Assembly: GCF_016789985.1 (NCBI RefSeq)
Contig: NZ_JAEUOL010000169.1
Span: 1 to 54,862, forward strand
Length of the DNA: 54,862 nucleotides
Origin: Accumulibacter sp.
GTDB taxonomy: Bacteria > Pseudomonadota > Gammaproteobacteria > Burkholderiales > Rhodocyclaceae
Direction: 5' to 3'
Shown here: piece after piece, positions 8,807 through 17,891 of the stretch
How positions within the stretch are numbered: the stretch's first letter is position 1
Layout: each line of letters begins with the position of its first letter
Translations under genes and position numbers: made by a program
The notes under the pieces: model-generated
Databases searched by the model: none
What the model was told of the DNA's origin: nothing
Seen by the model: the letters and a program-made list of their open reading frames with translations, nothing else

Positions 8807-10808
8807 GGTGCTGCTCGACGGCTGGCAGGTGCATGAGTTCGCCCCGGGACTCTACCCGGAGCGGCTCGACCTCAAGGATGGCCACGTCGATCGCCTGATC
8901 GGCGGGCTGCTTGGCCGCTGGGCGCAACGCGGATCCGGGCTGCGCCTGCTTCGCCTGCGGCAGTTCGCCGAACGCGTCGAGGCCCTGGCCGGCGAACTGC
9001 CGGCACTCGCTACACCCGCCCTGAAAGCTCGGGCGAGGAGCCTGCGTGGCGTGCTGGTCGCCGGTGGTCTCGCCGATGCGCCGGCCGCCGAGTGTTTCGC
9101 GCTGGTCAGCGAAGTCTGCTCGCGCCTGCTCGGGCTGCGCCATTATCCGGTGCAGATGATGGGCGGCTATGCCCTGTTGCGCGGCGCACTGGCCGAAATG
9201 CAGACTGGCGAGGGCAAGACGCTGACTGCGATGTTGCCGGCGGTGACCGTGGCACTGGCCGGCGCACCAGTGCATGTGATCACGGTGAACGCTTACCTGG
9301 CGCGCCGCGATGCCGAGGCTCTGGCGCCGGTGTATGAGTTCTTCGGCCTGCACGTCGGCCTGATCGTCCCCGACCAGGACAGGGTGCAGCGTGCTGCCGC
9401 TTATGCCTGTGACGTGACCTATTGCGTCAACAAGGATCTGGTTTTCGACTACCTGCGCGACCGGATCGGCCAGCAGCGTTCCCGCAGCGGTAACCGCGCC
9501 TTGCTCGACGAATGGCTCGCCGGGCCGTACCATGTCTCCACGCGGCCGCCGTTGCTGCGCGGCCTGTTCTACGCGATCGTCGACGAAGCCGACAGTGTGC
9601 TGATCGACGAGGCGCGCACGCCGCTGATCATTTCCAGCGATGTCGATGACGCGCATGGACGCGACCTCTACGAACAGGCTCTGGTGCTCGCCGCCGCCCT
9701 CGAACGCCGGGCGCACTACCGGCTGCGGCCGCAGGAGCGCAGCATCGAGTTGACCGATGCCGGTCGCGCCGCCGTGGCCGAGTTTGCCCGGGGACAGCCG
9801 GGACTGTGGGCGATTGCACGGGCGCGCGAGGAACTCGTCGAACAGGGCTTGTCGGCGCTGCACCTTTTTCAGCTCGACCGGCATTACCTGATCGCCGACG
9901 GCAAGGTCCGGATCGTCGATGAATGCACCGGGCGGGTGATGGCCGACCGGTCGTGGGAGCGCGGCCTGCATCAGATGATCGAGGTCAAGGAAGGGCTCGA
10001 CCTCTCGAAACGGCGCGACACCATTTCACGCATTACCTATCAGCGTTTCTTCCGTCGTTACCTGTGCCTGGCCGGAATGACCGGTACGGCGACCGAGGTG
10101 GCGCCGGAGATGCGCTCGGTCTATGCGCTGGACGTCCTGCGCATTCCGCCGAATCGGCCGCTGATTCGCCGCCACCTCGGACAGCGGGTGTTCCTTGACG
10201 GCGAACGACGCTGGGCGGCAGTGGTCGAGCGTGCCGCCGCGCTGCGCGCTGCCGGGCGCGCCGTGTTGATCGGCACGCGCTCGGTCGCCGCTTCCGAGCT
10301 GGCCAGCCAGCGGCTGAGCGCGGCCGGGCTGGAGCATGCGGTGCTCAACGCGCGCCAGGATGGCGACGAGGCCAGGATCATCGCGCAGGCCGGACAGCCG
10401 GGGCGGATCACCGTGGCGACCGACATGGCGGGGCGGGGCACCGACATCCTGCTGAGTCCCGTGGTACGCGATGCGGGAGGTCTGCATGTCATTCTGTCCG
10501 AGTTCCACGACGCTGCGCGTATCGACCGCCAGCTCTTCGGTCGCGCCGGCCGGCAGGGTGATCCGGGATCGTGCGAAGCGATCGTTGCGCTCGATGACGA
10601 ACTGTTCGTCGCCCATGCCGGGCACTTGCCCGGCTGGCTGCGCGCCTGGAGGGCGGCCGATGGCCTGCTGCCCGACCGGCTGGCGCGCCTGCTCCGGCTG
10701 TTCGCGCAAACGGCGGCGGAACGACAGAATTCACGGATTCGGCGACAGACGGTGGAGTTCGACAAGCGGGTCGAACGGTCACTGGCGTTTGCTGGAAGAG
10801 GGGAGTAG
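8799..10808 (+). CDS. SecA-like ATPase paralogue lacking the C-terminal domains
   Basis: The 669-residue protein is clearly homologous to SecA. It has GLRHYPVQMMGG, Walker A MQTGEGKT (134-141), Walker B IVDEADS (260-266) followed by LIDEARTPLIIS, and the helicase motifs ATDMAGRGTDILL and FGRAGRQGDPGS. Canonical SecA has about 900 residues; this one ends in the helical scaffold (RRQTVEFDKRVERS). It therefore lacks the helical wing, the two-helix finger and the zinc-binding tail. ATG 8799 overlaps the upstream stop. It is therefore an accessory SecA, probably serving the HlyD/M50 components rather than general export (inference). The housekeeping secA is expected elsewhere. Confidence 0.9.
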   Translation: MSRVLLDGWQVHEFAPGLYPERLDLKDGHVDRLIGGLLGRWAQRGSGLRLLRLRQFAERVEALAGELPALATPALKARARSLRGVLVAGGLADAPAAECFALVSEVCSRLLGLRHYPVQMMGGYALLRGALAEMQTGEGKTLTAMLPAVTVALAGAPVHVITVNAYLARRDAEALAPVYEFFGLHVGLIVPDQDRVQRAAAYACDVTYCVNKDLVFDYLRDRIGQQRSRSGNRALLDEWLAGPYHVSTRPPLLRGLFYAIVDEADSVLIDEARTPLIISSDVDDAHGRDLYEQALVLAAALERRAHYRLRPQERSIELTDAGRAAVAEFARGQPGLWAIARAREELVEQGLSALHLFQLDRHYLIADGKVRIVDECTGRVMADRSWERGLHQMIEVKEGLDLSKRRDTISRITYQRFFRRYLCLAGMTGTATEVAPEMRSVYALDVLRIPPNRPLIRRHLGQRVFLDGERRWAAVVERAAALRAAGRAVLIGTRSVAASELASQRLSAAGLEHAVLNARQDGDEARIIAQAGQPGRITVATDMAGRGTDILLSPVVRDAGGLHVILSEFHDAARIDRQLFGRAGRQGDPGSCEAIVALDDELFVAHAGHLPGWLRAWRAADGLLPDRLARLLRLFAQTAAERQNSRIRRQTVEFDKRVERSLAFAGRGE

Positions 10809-10810
10809 CT

Positions 10811-11710
10811 ATGGGGCAGTGGAGCCGGAGGTGGGGTCAGGCGGGGCTGGCGTTGCTGTTGGCGGGCAGGGTGTTCGCCGGTGAATTCGACTGCATCATC
10901 GAGCCGAGCAAGACGGTCGAGGTGCGCGCCGCGAGCGAGGGCTTGATCGAGAAGATCTGGGTCGACCGTGGCGACATGGTCAAGGCCGGACAGTTGCTGG
11001 TAACGCTCGATTCGGGGGTCGAACGGGCAGCCAGCGAAGCAGCGCGCTACCGCTCGACGATGCAGGGTCGCGTCCGCACCGGCGAGAGCCGGGTCGAGTT
11101 CTCGACCGTCAAGTACCAACGACGCGAAAAGCTGGCCGGCCAGTCGTTCATCTCGCTGCATGACCGCGACGAGGCGCTGACCGAGAAGCGGCTGGCCGAA
11201 TCCGAGCTGCTCGAGGCGAAGGACGATCGCCGGCTGGCCGAGATCGAGTACCGCCGGCTGTCCGAACAGTTGCGCCTGCGCACGATCCGCAGTCCGGTCG
11301 ATGGCGTCGTGGTCGACCGGCTGCTCAACGCCGGCGAACTGGCCGATAACCGTGACCTGCGCAAACCGATCCTCCGCCTGGCCGAGATCGCCACGCTGTT
11401 CGTCGAGGTGCTGATGCCGCTTGATGCTTTCGGCAAGCTGGTGCCCGGACAAAGCGTCGAGGTGCTGCCCGAGTCACCGGTCGGCGGGCGCTACGCGGCG
11501 ACCGTGAAAGTCATTGATCGGGTGCATGATGCCGCCAGCGGGACCTTCGGCGTTCGTCTCGAACTGGCCAATCCCGGCCTCAAGCTGCCGGCGGGGATCA
11601 AGTGCAGAGCGAACTTTGCGAACGTTGGCGCCGGGCGTCCGGCACCGCCGTCGGTGGGTGCAACGCGGCTGCGCCGGCCGATGCCGGTGACCCCGGAGAA
11701 GCCGATGTAG
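10811..11710 (+). CDS. Exported HlyD-family periplasmic adaptor
   Basis: This is a 299-residue protein with a signal peptide-like N-terminus (residues 1-23, ending GRVFAG) in place of the membrane anchor of classical HlyD. The lipoyl half-motifs are VRAASEGLIEKIWVDRGDMV and TIRSPVDGVVVDRLLNAGEL, flanking a coiled coil near 80-150. A beta-barrel region follows (EVLMPLDAFGKLVPGQSVEV). The C-terminal 25 residues are basic and proline-rich. It starts 2 bases after the SecA-like gene, with GGGGAG as ribosome binding site, and closes the operon. It probably joins the periplasmic part of the exporter. No outer-membrane channel gene lies in the window. Confidence 0.83.
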   Translation: MGQWSRRWGQAGLALLLAGRVFAGEFDCIIEPSKTVEVRAASEGLIEKIWVDRGDMVKAGQLLVTLDSGVERAASEAARYRSTMQGRVRTGESRVEFSTVKYQRREKLAGQSFISLHDRDEALTEKRLAESELLEAKDDRRLAEIEYRRLSEQLRLRTIRSPVDGVVVDRLLNAGELADNRDLRKPILRLAEIATLFVEVLMPLDAFGKLVPGQSVEVLPESPVGGRYAATVKVIDRVHDAASGTFGVRLELANPGLKLPAGIKCRANFANVGAGRPAPPSVGATRLRRPMPVTPEKPM

Positions 11711-11876
11711 GCGGCAACGGCTGGCAGGATTTCTCCGTCGCGGTGCACGGGGACTGACGGTGCCGGGCGAATCCGCGCCACAGCGATGACTGGTTCCGAT
11801 ACTCTTGTCCGCTACCGCTCGCCGCCTGTACCCTATGACCCTGATACCCCATGCCGTTTCCAGAAAAGGATGACCC

Positions 11877-12620
11877 ATGACCAGCCCGCCCTCGCCATCG
11901 GCCAGACGCAAGGCCGCCAGGAGCAGTACGAAGAAGCCCGACCCCGAGGTGGCGCCGACAGCGTTGCCAGCCGCCGATCCAGGTATCGTGGAGCAGGTCC
12001 GGGCGATGGCCGGCCGGTTGCTCGATCTCAGTTCGGCGACCGTGGTGGCCGGCAAGGCGCTTGAAACCGCCGGCCGGGTCAGCCGTGCTCTGCAGGAAGG
12101 ACATCCGATCGATGCGGCCAGCGAAGTGGTGCGGGCAGTGCTGCCCAGCGTCGGCGAGCCCGCCGCCTGGGCCAGGACCGGCGCTGCGCTGCGCACCATG
12201 CGCGAGACAGCCGGGCTGACGATTGCCGAAGTCGGCGCGGCGATCGATCTCAAGGACCCGTCCCTGATCGAGGCGATCGAGAACGGGCGTCTTGCCCTGT
12301 CGTTCGAGCTGATCCTGCGTTTGGCGGCGGTCTTCGGGCGTAACGACCCGGTGGGCTTCGTCATGCGACTGACCCGCAGCTCGAACCCCGAACTGTGGAA
12401 GAGCCTGGAAGGTCTGGGAGTCGGCAGGCTGGTCCTGCAGACCGTGCGCGAACACCAGTTCGTCAACGTCTATCGCAGCAATGATGATGCGCGTGCGCTC
12501 AACGATGAGGAATTTGCCGAGATCCTGAGTTTCACGCAAGCCGCCTTCGAGATGGCGATGGCCTTGCGCAGCCGTTGTCTGGCGCGCAGCGAGGCTAACC
12601 CGGCGAGTGGCCAGGCGTGA
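11877..12620 (+). CDS. XRE-family HTH protein with long N-terminal region
   Basis: The 247-residue protein starts at ATG 11877, with AAAAGGA upstream. Its N-terminus (1-35) is basic and low in complexity. Residues 36-100 form an alanine-rich helical stretch. The helix-turn-helix occupies about 103-160: GAALRTMRETAGLTIAEVGA, then LIEAIENGRLALSFELILRL. The C-terminal part is helical and unrecognised. It lies 166 bases after the export operon on the same strand, so it could be that operon's regulator, but nothing shows this directly. Confidence 0.72.
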   Translation: MTSPPSPSARRKAARSSTKKPDPEVAPTALPAADPGIVEQVRAMAGRLLDLSSATVVAGKALETAGRVSRALQEGHPIDAASEVVRAVLPSVGEPAAWARTGAALRTMRETAGLTIAEVGAAIDLKDPSLIEAIENGRLALSFELILRLAAVFGRNDPVGFVMRLTRSSNPELWKSLEGLGVGRLVLQTVREHQFVNVYRSNDDARALNDEEFAEILSFTQAAFEMAMALRSRCLARSEANPASGQA

Positions 12621-12768
12621 CCGGTCAGCCATCGAACCTGGGGGTACTGGCCAATCAACCGCGCTCGTTTTTGGTCTACCATGTCGGGCGAGGGGTCCCC
12701 TTTCGCTTGCGCCAGACCTGCTGGCCGCAAGTTCTTCGTTGTATGACAAACTCAAAAGGAGTGTTGTG

Positions 12769-13215
12769 ATGCTGCGTCATCTGGCTTTGGTTTCTGTCGT
12801 CGCTTTTCTGGGGTCGGTGGGGAGTGCCGCGGCAGCGGAGTATGGGACACCAGCCGAGGCGAAGGCCATGCTCGAAAAGGCAGTCGCCGCAGTCAAGGCC
12901 GACAAGGCCAGGGCATTGGTGATGTTCACCAAGGGCGAGAGCGGTTTCAAGGACCGTGACCTGTATCCCTACTGCGGTGGTCCGGATGGCAACTTCACCG
13001 CGCATCCGACGCTGCTGGTAGGGAAGAGCCTCAAGGAACTGAAGGACAAGGCCGGCAAGCCCCTGGGTGAGGAAGTCTACGCGGTGGCCAGGGATGGCTC
13101 GCTGGCCGAGGTGGCCTACATGTGGCCGCGTCCGGGGCAGACCGAACCGGTGGCCAAGGTGGCTTTCGTGACCAAGGTCGACGATCAGGTCTGTGCTGTC
13201 GGCTACTACAAGTAG
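12769..13215 (+). CDS. Periplasmic single-Cache-domain protein
   Basis: The product has 148 residues with a cleavable signal peptide (MLRHLALVSVVAFLGSVGSA, cleavage near AAA-AEY). ATG 12769 follows AAAAGGAG. The mature part resembles soluble single Cache domains: an N-terminal helix (AKAMLEKAVAAVKADKARAL), DLYPYCGGPDGNFTAHPTLL, and a closing strand VAFVTKVDDQVCAVGYYK. Such domains bind small ligands in the periplasm, usually as part of chemoreceptors; here it stands alone. It seems monocistronic. A GC-rich inverted repeat (13225-13247) follows the stop codon; the remaining bases up to 13478 show no gene. Confidence 0.75.
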   Translation: MLRHLALVSVVAFLGSVGSAAAAEYGTPAEAKAMLEKAVAAVKADKARALVMFTKGESGFKDRDLYPYCGGPDGNFTAHPTLLVGKSLKELKDKAGKPLGEEVYAVARDGSLAEVAYMWPRPGQTEPVAKVAFVTKVDDQVCAVGYYK

Positions 13216-13478
13216 TCTCCAAGCCGCACGGCCCGCCCGCGGGTGCGACTCCGGGAGGTGACGAGCAACCCCGCTGCGGTGAGGGATGTTTGACGCCTGG
13301 AGCATGCATGCCGTATGGCGCAGGCGATCGGGTCCGGCTCGTCCGTGACGTGTAGGCGGGCAGGCTGGCCAACGCCCCGGGCCGCGACGGCGCACATCTG
13401 AGTCGGAGGCCGTTCTGGGGCAAACGGGCAGGACGGTTTCTCCGCGCCTGCTCGCTGCAGGTAGGGGTCGCCTGTGCC

Positions 13479-14540
13479 TCAGTAGATTTCCGGGATGAAG
13501 GTCTGGTCGGAAAGCGGCGGGCGCACGTAGCCACCTTCTTCCTGGCGCGGCGGCAGGACCATCGGCTGCGGCGTCAGGTCCTCGTAGTCGATCATGTTCA
13601 ACAGGTGCGTGATGACGTTCAACCGGGCGCGCTTCTTGTCGTCGCCATCGACGACAAACCACGGTGCCTGCTTGATGTCGGTGTGTGCGAACATGATGTC
13701 CTTGGCCTTCGAGTACTCGACCCAGCGCGCCCGCGATTCGAGGTCCATCGGGCTGAGCTTCCAGTGTTTGGCCGGTGTGAAGATACGTTCCTGGAAACGG
13801 CGCTCCTGTTCTTCGTTGCTCACCGAGAACCAGTACTTGATCAGGATGATGCCGCTGCGCACGAGCATGCGCTCGAATTCCGGACAAGACCGCAGATACT
13901 CGCGGTACTCTTCCTCGGTGCAGAAACCCATCACCCGTTCGACGCCGGCGCGGTTATACCAACTGCGATCGAACAGGACCATTTCGCCACCGGCGGGTAG
14001 GTGCTGGATGTAGCGCTGGAAATACCACTGCGTCTTTTCGCGGTCGGTTGGCGCGGGCAGTGCGGCAACCCGGGTGACACGCGGACTGAGGCTCTCGGTG
14101 ATGCGCTTGATCGTACCGCCCTTGCCAGCCGCATCGCGTCCTTCGAAGAGCACGACGACTTTCAGTTTCTTGAACTTGATCCACTCCTGAAGTTTGACGA
14201 GCTCCATCTGCAGCTTGGACAGGATTTTCTCGTAGTCCTGGGTCTTGAGCTTCGGTTTGCGAGTGGGGTGTGCATGTTCATTCACATCGACGCTCGCAGG
14301 AATGGCTGCGACCTTCGTTTCGGTCGACTTGCCTTTCGCGGCTTTTGCGTCGCCGGCCTTCGCCGGCTTTGCGGCCGACTTCGGTTCTGCCTTCTTGGCA
14401 TCAGCTTTCGCGTCACCATCTGCTTTTTCCGATGTCTTTCGTACTGTCTTGTCCGTAGTGGCTGGTGTTGGCACGGTCTGCTCCTCGGTCACGTTTGTGG
14501 CTTGATCGTTTTCCGGGACGATGGCCTTTGCTTCACTCAT
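13479..14540 (-). CDS. ppk2: Polyphosphate kinase 2 with Lys/Ala-rich N-terminal tail
   Basis: The 353-residue protein starts at ATG 14540 behind AAAGGAGG. The PPK2 core includes the P-loop GRDAAGKGG (134-142), the basic lid around PRVTRVAALPAPTDREKTQW, and the Walker B region EMVLFDRSWYNRAGVERVMG. PPK2 enzymes transfer phosphate between polyphosphate and nucleoside diphosphates or monophosphates, usually toward nucleotide synthesis. Residues about 25-90 form a low-complexity tail rich in Lys, Ala and acidic residues (AKADAKKAEPKSAAKPAKAG), which the catalytic fold does not need. It may bind polyphosphate, DNA or a granule surface (inference). The direction of catalysis and GDP versus ADP preference cannot be read here. 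Confidence 0.92.
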   Translation of the reverse strand: MSEAKAIVPENDQATNVTEEQTVPTPATTDKTVRKTSEKADGDAKADAKKAEPKSAAKPAKAGDAKAAKGKSTETKVAAIPASVDVNEHAHPTRKPKLKTQDYEKILSKLQMELVKLQEWIKFKKLKVVVLFEGRDAAGKGGTIKRITESLSPRVTRVAALPAPTDREKTQWYFQRYIQHLPAGGEMVLFDRSWYNRAGVERVMGFCTEEEYREYLRSCPEFERMLVRSGIILIKYWFSVSNEEQERRFQERIFTPAKHWKLSPMDLESRARWVEYSKAKDIMFAHTDIKQAPWFVVDGDDKKRARLNVITHLLNMIDYEDLTPQPMVLPPRQEEGGYVRPPLSDQTFIPEIY

Positions 14541-15060
14541 TGATGCCTCCTTTGCTGACGGAAAACTGTTAGGGATGAAAGCGTCTCCAGGCGATGGATG
14601 GTGGTTCAACGGATGCCTCAGGCGGCGGGGCGGCAAGGGTCTATACCATCAGGCTGACCAGCCTCGCCTGGCGGTAGCACGACCCGAGTCTCGTTCTTCG
14701 GGCTTCGCAGCGTTCGATACAGACTTGAATTGCTGGCATGCCTCCTCGCGTCTCTGCACCGGAATCTCCCCGGTCGGTAATTATCATCTTTTTTTGCGCA
14801 GAAAAGAACAGTTCAGTGCATGGAATGTGCAAGTGACCATGTGTGCGCCCAAACTCCGCAGGACTGCGCGGGTGTGGTGGCGTCGCGTCGGGCGGAAACG
14901 GCTGCGCCAGGCGCAGAGGAACAACGAGGGCGGTGTTGCGATGCCTCGGACGGCTAACTTTTTGGCGCAGCCGGGATTGCGTCGGGTCGACGCCTTGCGC
15001 TGCGCCACGGTGAGCGGGCATGGCCGGAAGCCACTGTGGCTGCCGGCTTGGGGAAGGGGT
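14541..15060. other. 520-base gap upstream of ppk2
   Basis: No convincing gene is present; the frames here lack ribosome binding sites and recognisable domains. An AT-rich patch (14776-14815) contains GATAAT on the minus strand (14780-14785) behind an A-tract. This is the best promoter candidate for ppk2 and would give a leader of about 235 bases. No PHO-box-like direct repeat was recognised. Confidence 0.4.
15023..15046 (-). terminator. Hairpin after the VOC gene
   Basis: GCCGG-AA-GCCA/TGGC-TG-CCGGC forms a two-part stem 15 bases beyond the stop codon of the minus-strand VOC gene. There is no T-tract, so it may act as an mRNA 3' end or a weak terminator. Confidence 0.35.
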
Positions 15061-15534
15061 TTAAGCGAGCTTGGCGAAGGCTTCGACGACTTCCGGCGGC
15101 GCCTGCACCAGCTCGATCAGCACACCTTCGCCGGCGATCGGGAACTCGGCGCTTGCCTTGGGATGCAGGAAGGTGATGTCGAAGCCGGCCGCTCCCCGGC
15201 GGATGCCGCCCGGTGCGAAGCGGACACCGTTGGCGGTGAGCCATTCGACCGCTTTCGGCAGATCGTCGATCCATAGCCCGACGTGGTTGAGTGGCGTCGC
15301 GTGTACCGCTGGTTTCTTCTCCGGGTCGACCGGCTGCATCAGGTCGACTTCGACCTTGAACGGGCCTTTGCCCAGGGCGACGATGTCTTCATCGACGTTT
15401 TCCCGCTCGCTGACGAAGTTGCCGGTAATCTCGAGGCCGAGCATGTCGACCCAGAGCTGGCGAAGTTTCATTTTGTCCGGACCACCGATGGCGATCTGCT
15501 GGATACCGAGGACTTTGAAGGGACGTTGGCTCAT
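15061..15534 (-). CDS. VOC (glyoxalase/epimerase-fold) family protein
   Basis: The 157-residue protein comes from ATG 15534. It shows the paired beta-alpha-beta modules of the vicinal oxygen chelate fold: an N-terminal half from [20 protein letters not shown] and a C-terminal half with [20 protein letters not shown] and [12 protein letters not shown]. Candidate metal ligands include His in LNHVG and Glu in LIELV. VOC members include methylmalonyl-CoA epimerase, glyoxalase I and dioxygenases, and the substrate cannot be told from sequence alone. It follows malonyl-CoA decarboxylase by 53 bases, which suggests an acyl-CoA substrate (inference). Confidence 0.78.
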   Translation of the reverse strand: MSQRPFKVLGIQQIAIGGPDKMKLRQLWVDMLGLEITGNFVSERENVDEDIVALGKGPFKVEVDLMQPVDPEKKPAVHATPLNHVGLWIDDLPKAVEWLTANGVRFAPGGIRRGAAGFDITFLHPKASAEFPIAGEGVLIELVQAPPEVVEAFAKLA

Positions 15535-15587
15535 GGAGTGTGTTCTTTCTCGTAAGAGGATCGAAAAAACGTTCTGGCCACGCAATC

Positions 15588-16973
15588 TCAGTCGCGGGCA
15601 GAACGACGGATGGCGGCAGCGGCCGCAATCTCGCCGCTGCGCGAAAAGGCTTCGACGTTGGCTTCGATAGTATCAGGGTCGTACATATAATTCACCATCA
15701 GGCCGTAGGACTGCTTGTGCCCGCGCGTCGAGGTGTCGGCCAGATAATTGAGGCGTTCGATGCGCGCACCGTTGCCCAGGTGAAAGCGGGCAACCGGGTC
15801 GTAAGGGCGGCCACCCTTGATGGTGCTCAGCAGATAACGTGCGGCCAGGCGCGTCAGGCCATGCTGCAGGGCGCGCGCCAGCCGCGCGTCCTGGCTCCAC
15901 CGGCCATCGCCAAGCAGCGCTTGCAGTTCGCCGGCGCTGTCCGGCGCTGTCGCGTCAGGCGGCAGGTGGCGTTTGATTCGTTCGAGGTCGGCCGGTCCGA
16001 ACGCGTGCTGCCAGGCCTCGGGCGTCTTTTCCGACCAGCGCCGCAAGGTGGGCAGCGGCGATAGGGTGGCAAAGCTGACCAGGCGCGGATAATCGCGCTT
16101 CAGATCGTCCACCACCCGTTTGAGCAGAAAGTTGCCGAATGACACGCCACGCAGCCCGACCTGAGTGTTCGAGATCGAGTAAAAGATTGCCGTGTTGGCC
16201 CGCTGTGCATCAAACACCGGTGCGTGCTCGTCGAGCAGCGTCTGAACATTGTCGGCCAGATGATCGACCAGTGCCACCTCGACGAAGATCAGTGGCTCCA
16301 TCGGCATGCGCGGATGGAAAAAGGCATAGCAGCGCCGGTCGGAATCGAGGCGGTTCTTTAGGTCGCTCCAGGAACGGATTTCATGCACCGCTTCGTACTG
16401 GATGAGTTTTTCGAGCAGGGCGGCCGGTGAACTCCAGGTGATCCGCTGCAATTCGAGGAAGCCAACGTCGAACCAGGCGCTCAGCCGCGACTCGAGTTCG
16501 CGATCCAGCGAGCGCAATGCGGCATCCTCTTCGACATGGTGCAGCAGGTCGGCACGCAGATCGACCAGGAACTTGACCCCCTGTGGCAGGGTGTTGAATT
16601 GCGTCAGGATGCGCAGGCGCGACGAGCGCAGGGCGTTACGCAGGGCCGACTCGGCGGTCCACTGGGCATCGCTGCCGATCGCCGCCTGATAATCGGTGTG
16701 CGCCTTGTCGACCCGCTGCGGATCGGGGCCAAACTCGGTGGCGACAATTCGCAGGAAGGTGGCACGCCCCTCGTCGTTGAGACCCTGATAGGTTTCGGCC
16801 AGCCGGCTGGCCCGCTGTCTGGCCGACATCTCTCCGCCGATGCCGCTGGCGCATTCATGCAGCAGGGCGCGTACCCGGGCCAGTTGCTTGCCCTCCAGGC
16901 TGTGTGGCGTGGCGCCTTCGGCGAGCAGGGTGCGTACGCGGCGCAGCCCCCTTACAACAATTCCTTCTGCCAT
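15588..16973 (-). CDS. Malonyl-CoA decarboxylase
   Basis: The 461-residue protein starts at ATG 16973 behind AGAGGAGA. It matches malonyl-CoA decarboxylase (MCD), which releases CO2 from malonyl-CoA to give acetyl-CoA. Recognisable parts are the N-terminal helical domain ([19 protein letters not shown]) and the GNAT-like catalytic domain with [40 protein letters not shown] and [16 protein letters not shown]. The conserved serine and histidine regions appear intact. Length agrees with bacterial MCD. Physiologically it recycles malonyl-CoA or supports malonate use; no malonate transporter is adjacent. Confidence 0.9.
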   Translation of the reverse strand: MAEGIVVRGLRRVRTLLAEGATPHSLEGKQLARVRALLHECASGIGGEMSARQRASRLAETYQGLNDEGRATFLRIVATEFGPDPQRVDKAHTDYQAAIGSDAQWTAESALRNALRSSRLRILTQFNTLPQGVKFLVDLRADLLHHVEEDAALRSLDRELESRLSAWFDVGFLELQRITWSSPAALLEKLIQYEAVHEIRSWSDLKNRLDSDRRCYAFFHPRMPMEPLIFVEVALVDHLADNVQTLLDEHAPVFDAQRANTAIFYSISNTQVGLRGVSFGNFLLKRVVDDLKRDYPRLVSFATLSPLPTLRRWSEKTPEAWQHAFGPADLERIKRHLPPDATAPDSAGELQALLGDGRWSQDARLARALQHGLTRLAARYLLSTIKGGRPYDPVARFHLGNGARIERLNYLADTSTRGHKQSYGLMVNYMYDPDTIEANVEAFSRSGEIAAAAAIRRSARD

Positions 16974-17010
16974 GACTTCTCCTCTGTCGCACGGCCAGGG
17001 ATGCCTCGAC

Positions 17011-17808
17011 TCAGCTTCGTTGGCGGTTCGCGACGATGACAAAAATGATGCCGACAGCAATCATCGGCAGCGAAAGCCACTGCCCCATGCTGACGGTGTA
17101 GGACAGGCCGAAGATACCGGCGTCCGGTGAGCGGAAATACTCGGCGACCCAACGCAGGACGCCGTAGCCGATCAGGAAAACTCCCGAAACGGCACCGCGC
17201 GGACGTCGGTGACTGGAATACATCCACAGGACGATGAACAACAGGAGGCCCTCGAGCCCCGCCTGGTAGATCTGCGAGGGGTGGCGCGGCACGTGGTCCA
17301 CCCATGGGAAAACCATTGCCCAGGGCAGGGAGGGGTCTGCCGGCCGTCCCCACAACTCGCCGTTGATGAAATTGCCGATGCGCCCGGCGGCGAGCCCGAG
17401 CGGCACCAGCGGAGCGATGAAGTCGGTGATTTCGAGCCAGTTGCGACCGTTCTTGCGGCCGTAGAGCATCATCGCAAGCAGGACGCCGAGGAAGCCGCCG
17501 TGAAACGACATGCCACCCCGCCAGACGGCAAGGATCTCCAGGGGTTGGGTGAGGTAGTGGCCAGGCTCGTAGAACAGCACCTGGCCGAGGCGGCCGCCGA
17601 TGATGACGCCGAGGACGCCGTAGAAAAGCAGGTCGTCCAGTTGCTGCACCGTCCAGCCGGCCTGCGAGATCTGCGCATGGTGCATGATCCGATAGCGGCC
17701 CAGCCACCAGAACTGGAGAAAGGCGACCAGATACATCAGCCCGTACCAGTGCACACTCAGCGGGCCGAGAGAAACGGCGACTGGGTCGAACTGCGGATGG
17801 ATCAACAC
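17011..17808 (-). CDS. lgt: Prolipoprotein diacylglyceryl transferase
   Basis: Lgt moves diacylglycerol from phosphatidylglycerol to the lipobox cysteine of prolipoproteins in the inner membrane. The signature [19 protein letters not shown], the early [11 protein letters not shown] segment, [12 protein letters not shown] and several membrane helices are present. I chose GTG 17808 (VLIHPQFDP, 265 residues), the family's usual beginning. An ATG at 17847 is in frame but lies inside a TATAAT box, so it is probably untranscribed. The gene is divergent from ilvD, with about 80 bases between them. Confidence 0.93.
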   Translation of the reverse strand: MLIHPQFDPVAVSLGPLSVHWYGLMYLVAFLQFWWLGRYRIMHHAQISQAGWTVQQLDDLLFYGVLGVIIGGRLGQVLFYEPGHYLTQPLEILAVWRGGMSFHGGFLGVLLAMMLYGRKNGRNWLEITDFIAPLVPLGLAAGRIGNFINGELWGRPADPSLPWAMVFPWVDHVPRHPSQIYQAGLEGLLLFIVLWMYSSHRRPRGAVSGVFLIGYGVLRWVAEYFRSPDAGIFGLSYTVSMGQWLSLPMIAVGIIFVIVANRQRS

Positions 17809-17845
17809 GGTGCGAACACCCCGGGGGCTTTCGGATAGAATCCGC

Positions 17846-17851
17846 ATTATA
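17846..17851 (-). promoter_or_regulatory. -10 box of lgt (TATAAT)
   Basis: A perfect TATAAT reads on the minus strand and overlaps the upstream in-frame ATG. No good -35 hexamer is present at 16-18 bases. Transcription would start near 17839, leaving a leader of about 30 bases to GTG 17808. Confidence 0.5.
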
Positions 17852-17891
17852 GCCCGTCACCCTCAGGCGGGTTCCCGATTGGAGATTCGCA

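Noticed and set aside
14821..14960. Small cysteine-containing frame (45 codons) in the ppk2 upstream gap
   Set aside because: No ribosome binding site or recognisable motif; composition matches background.
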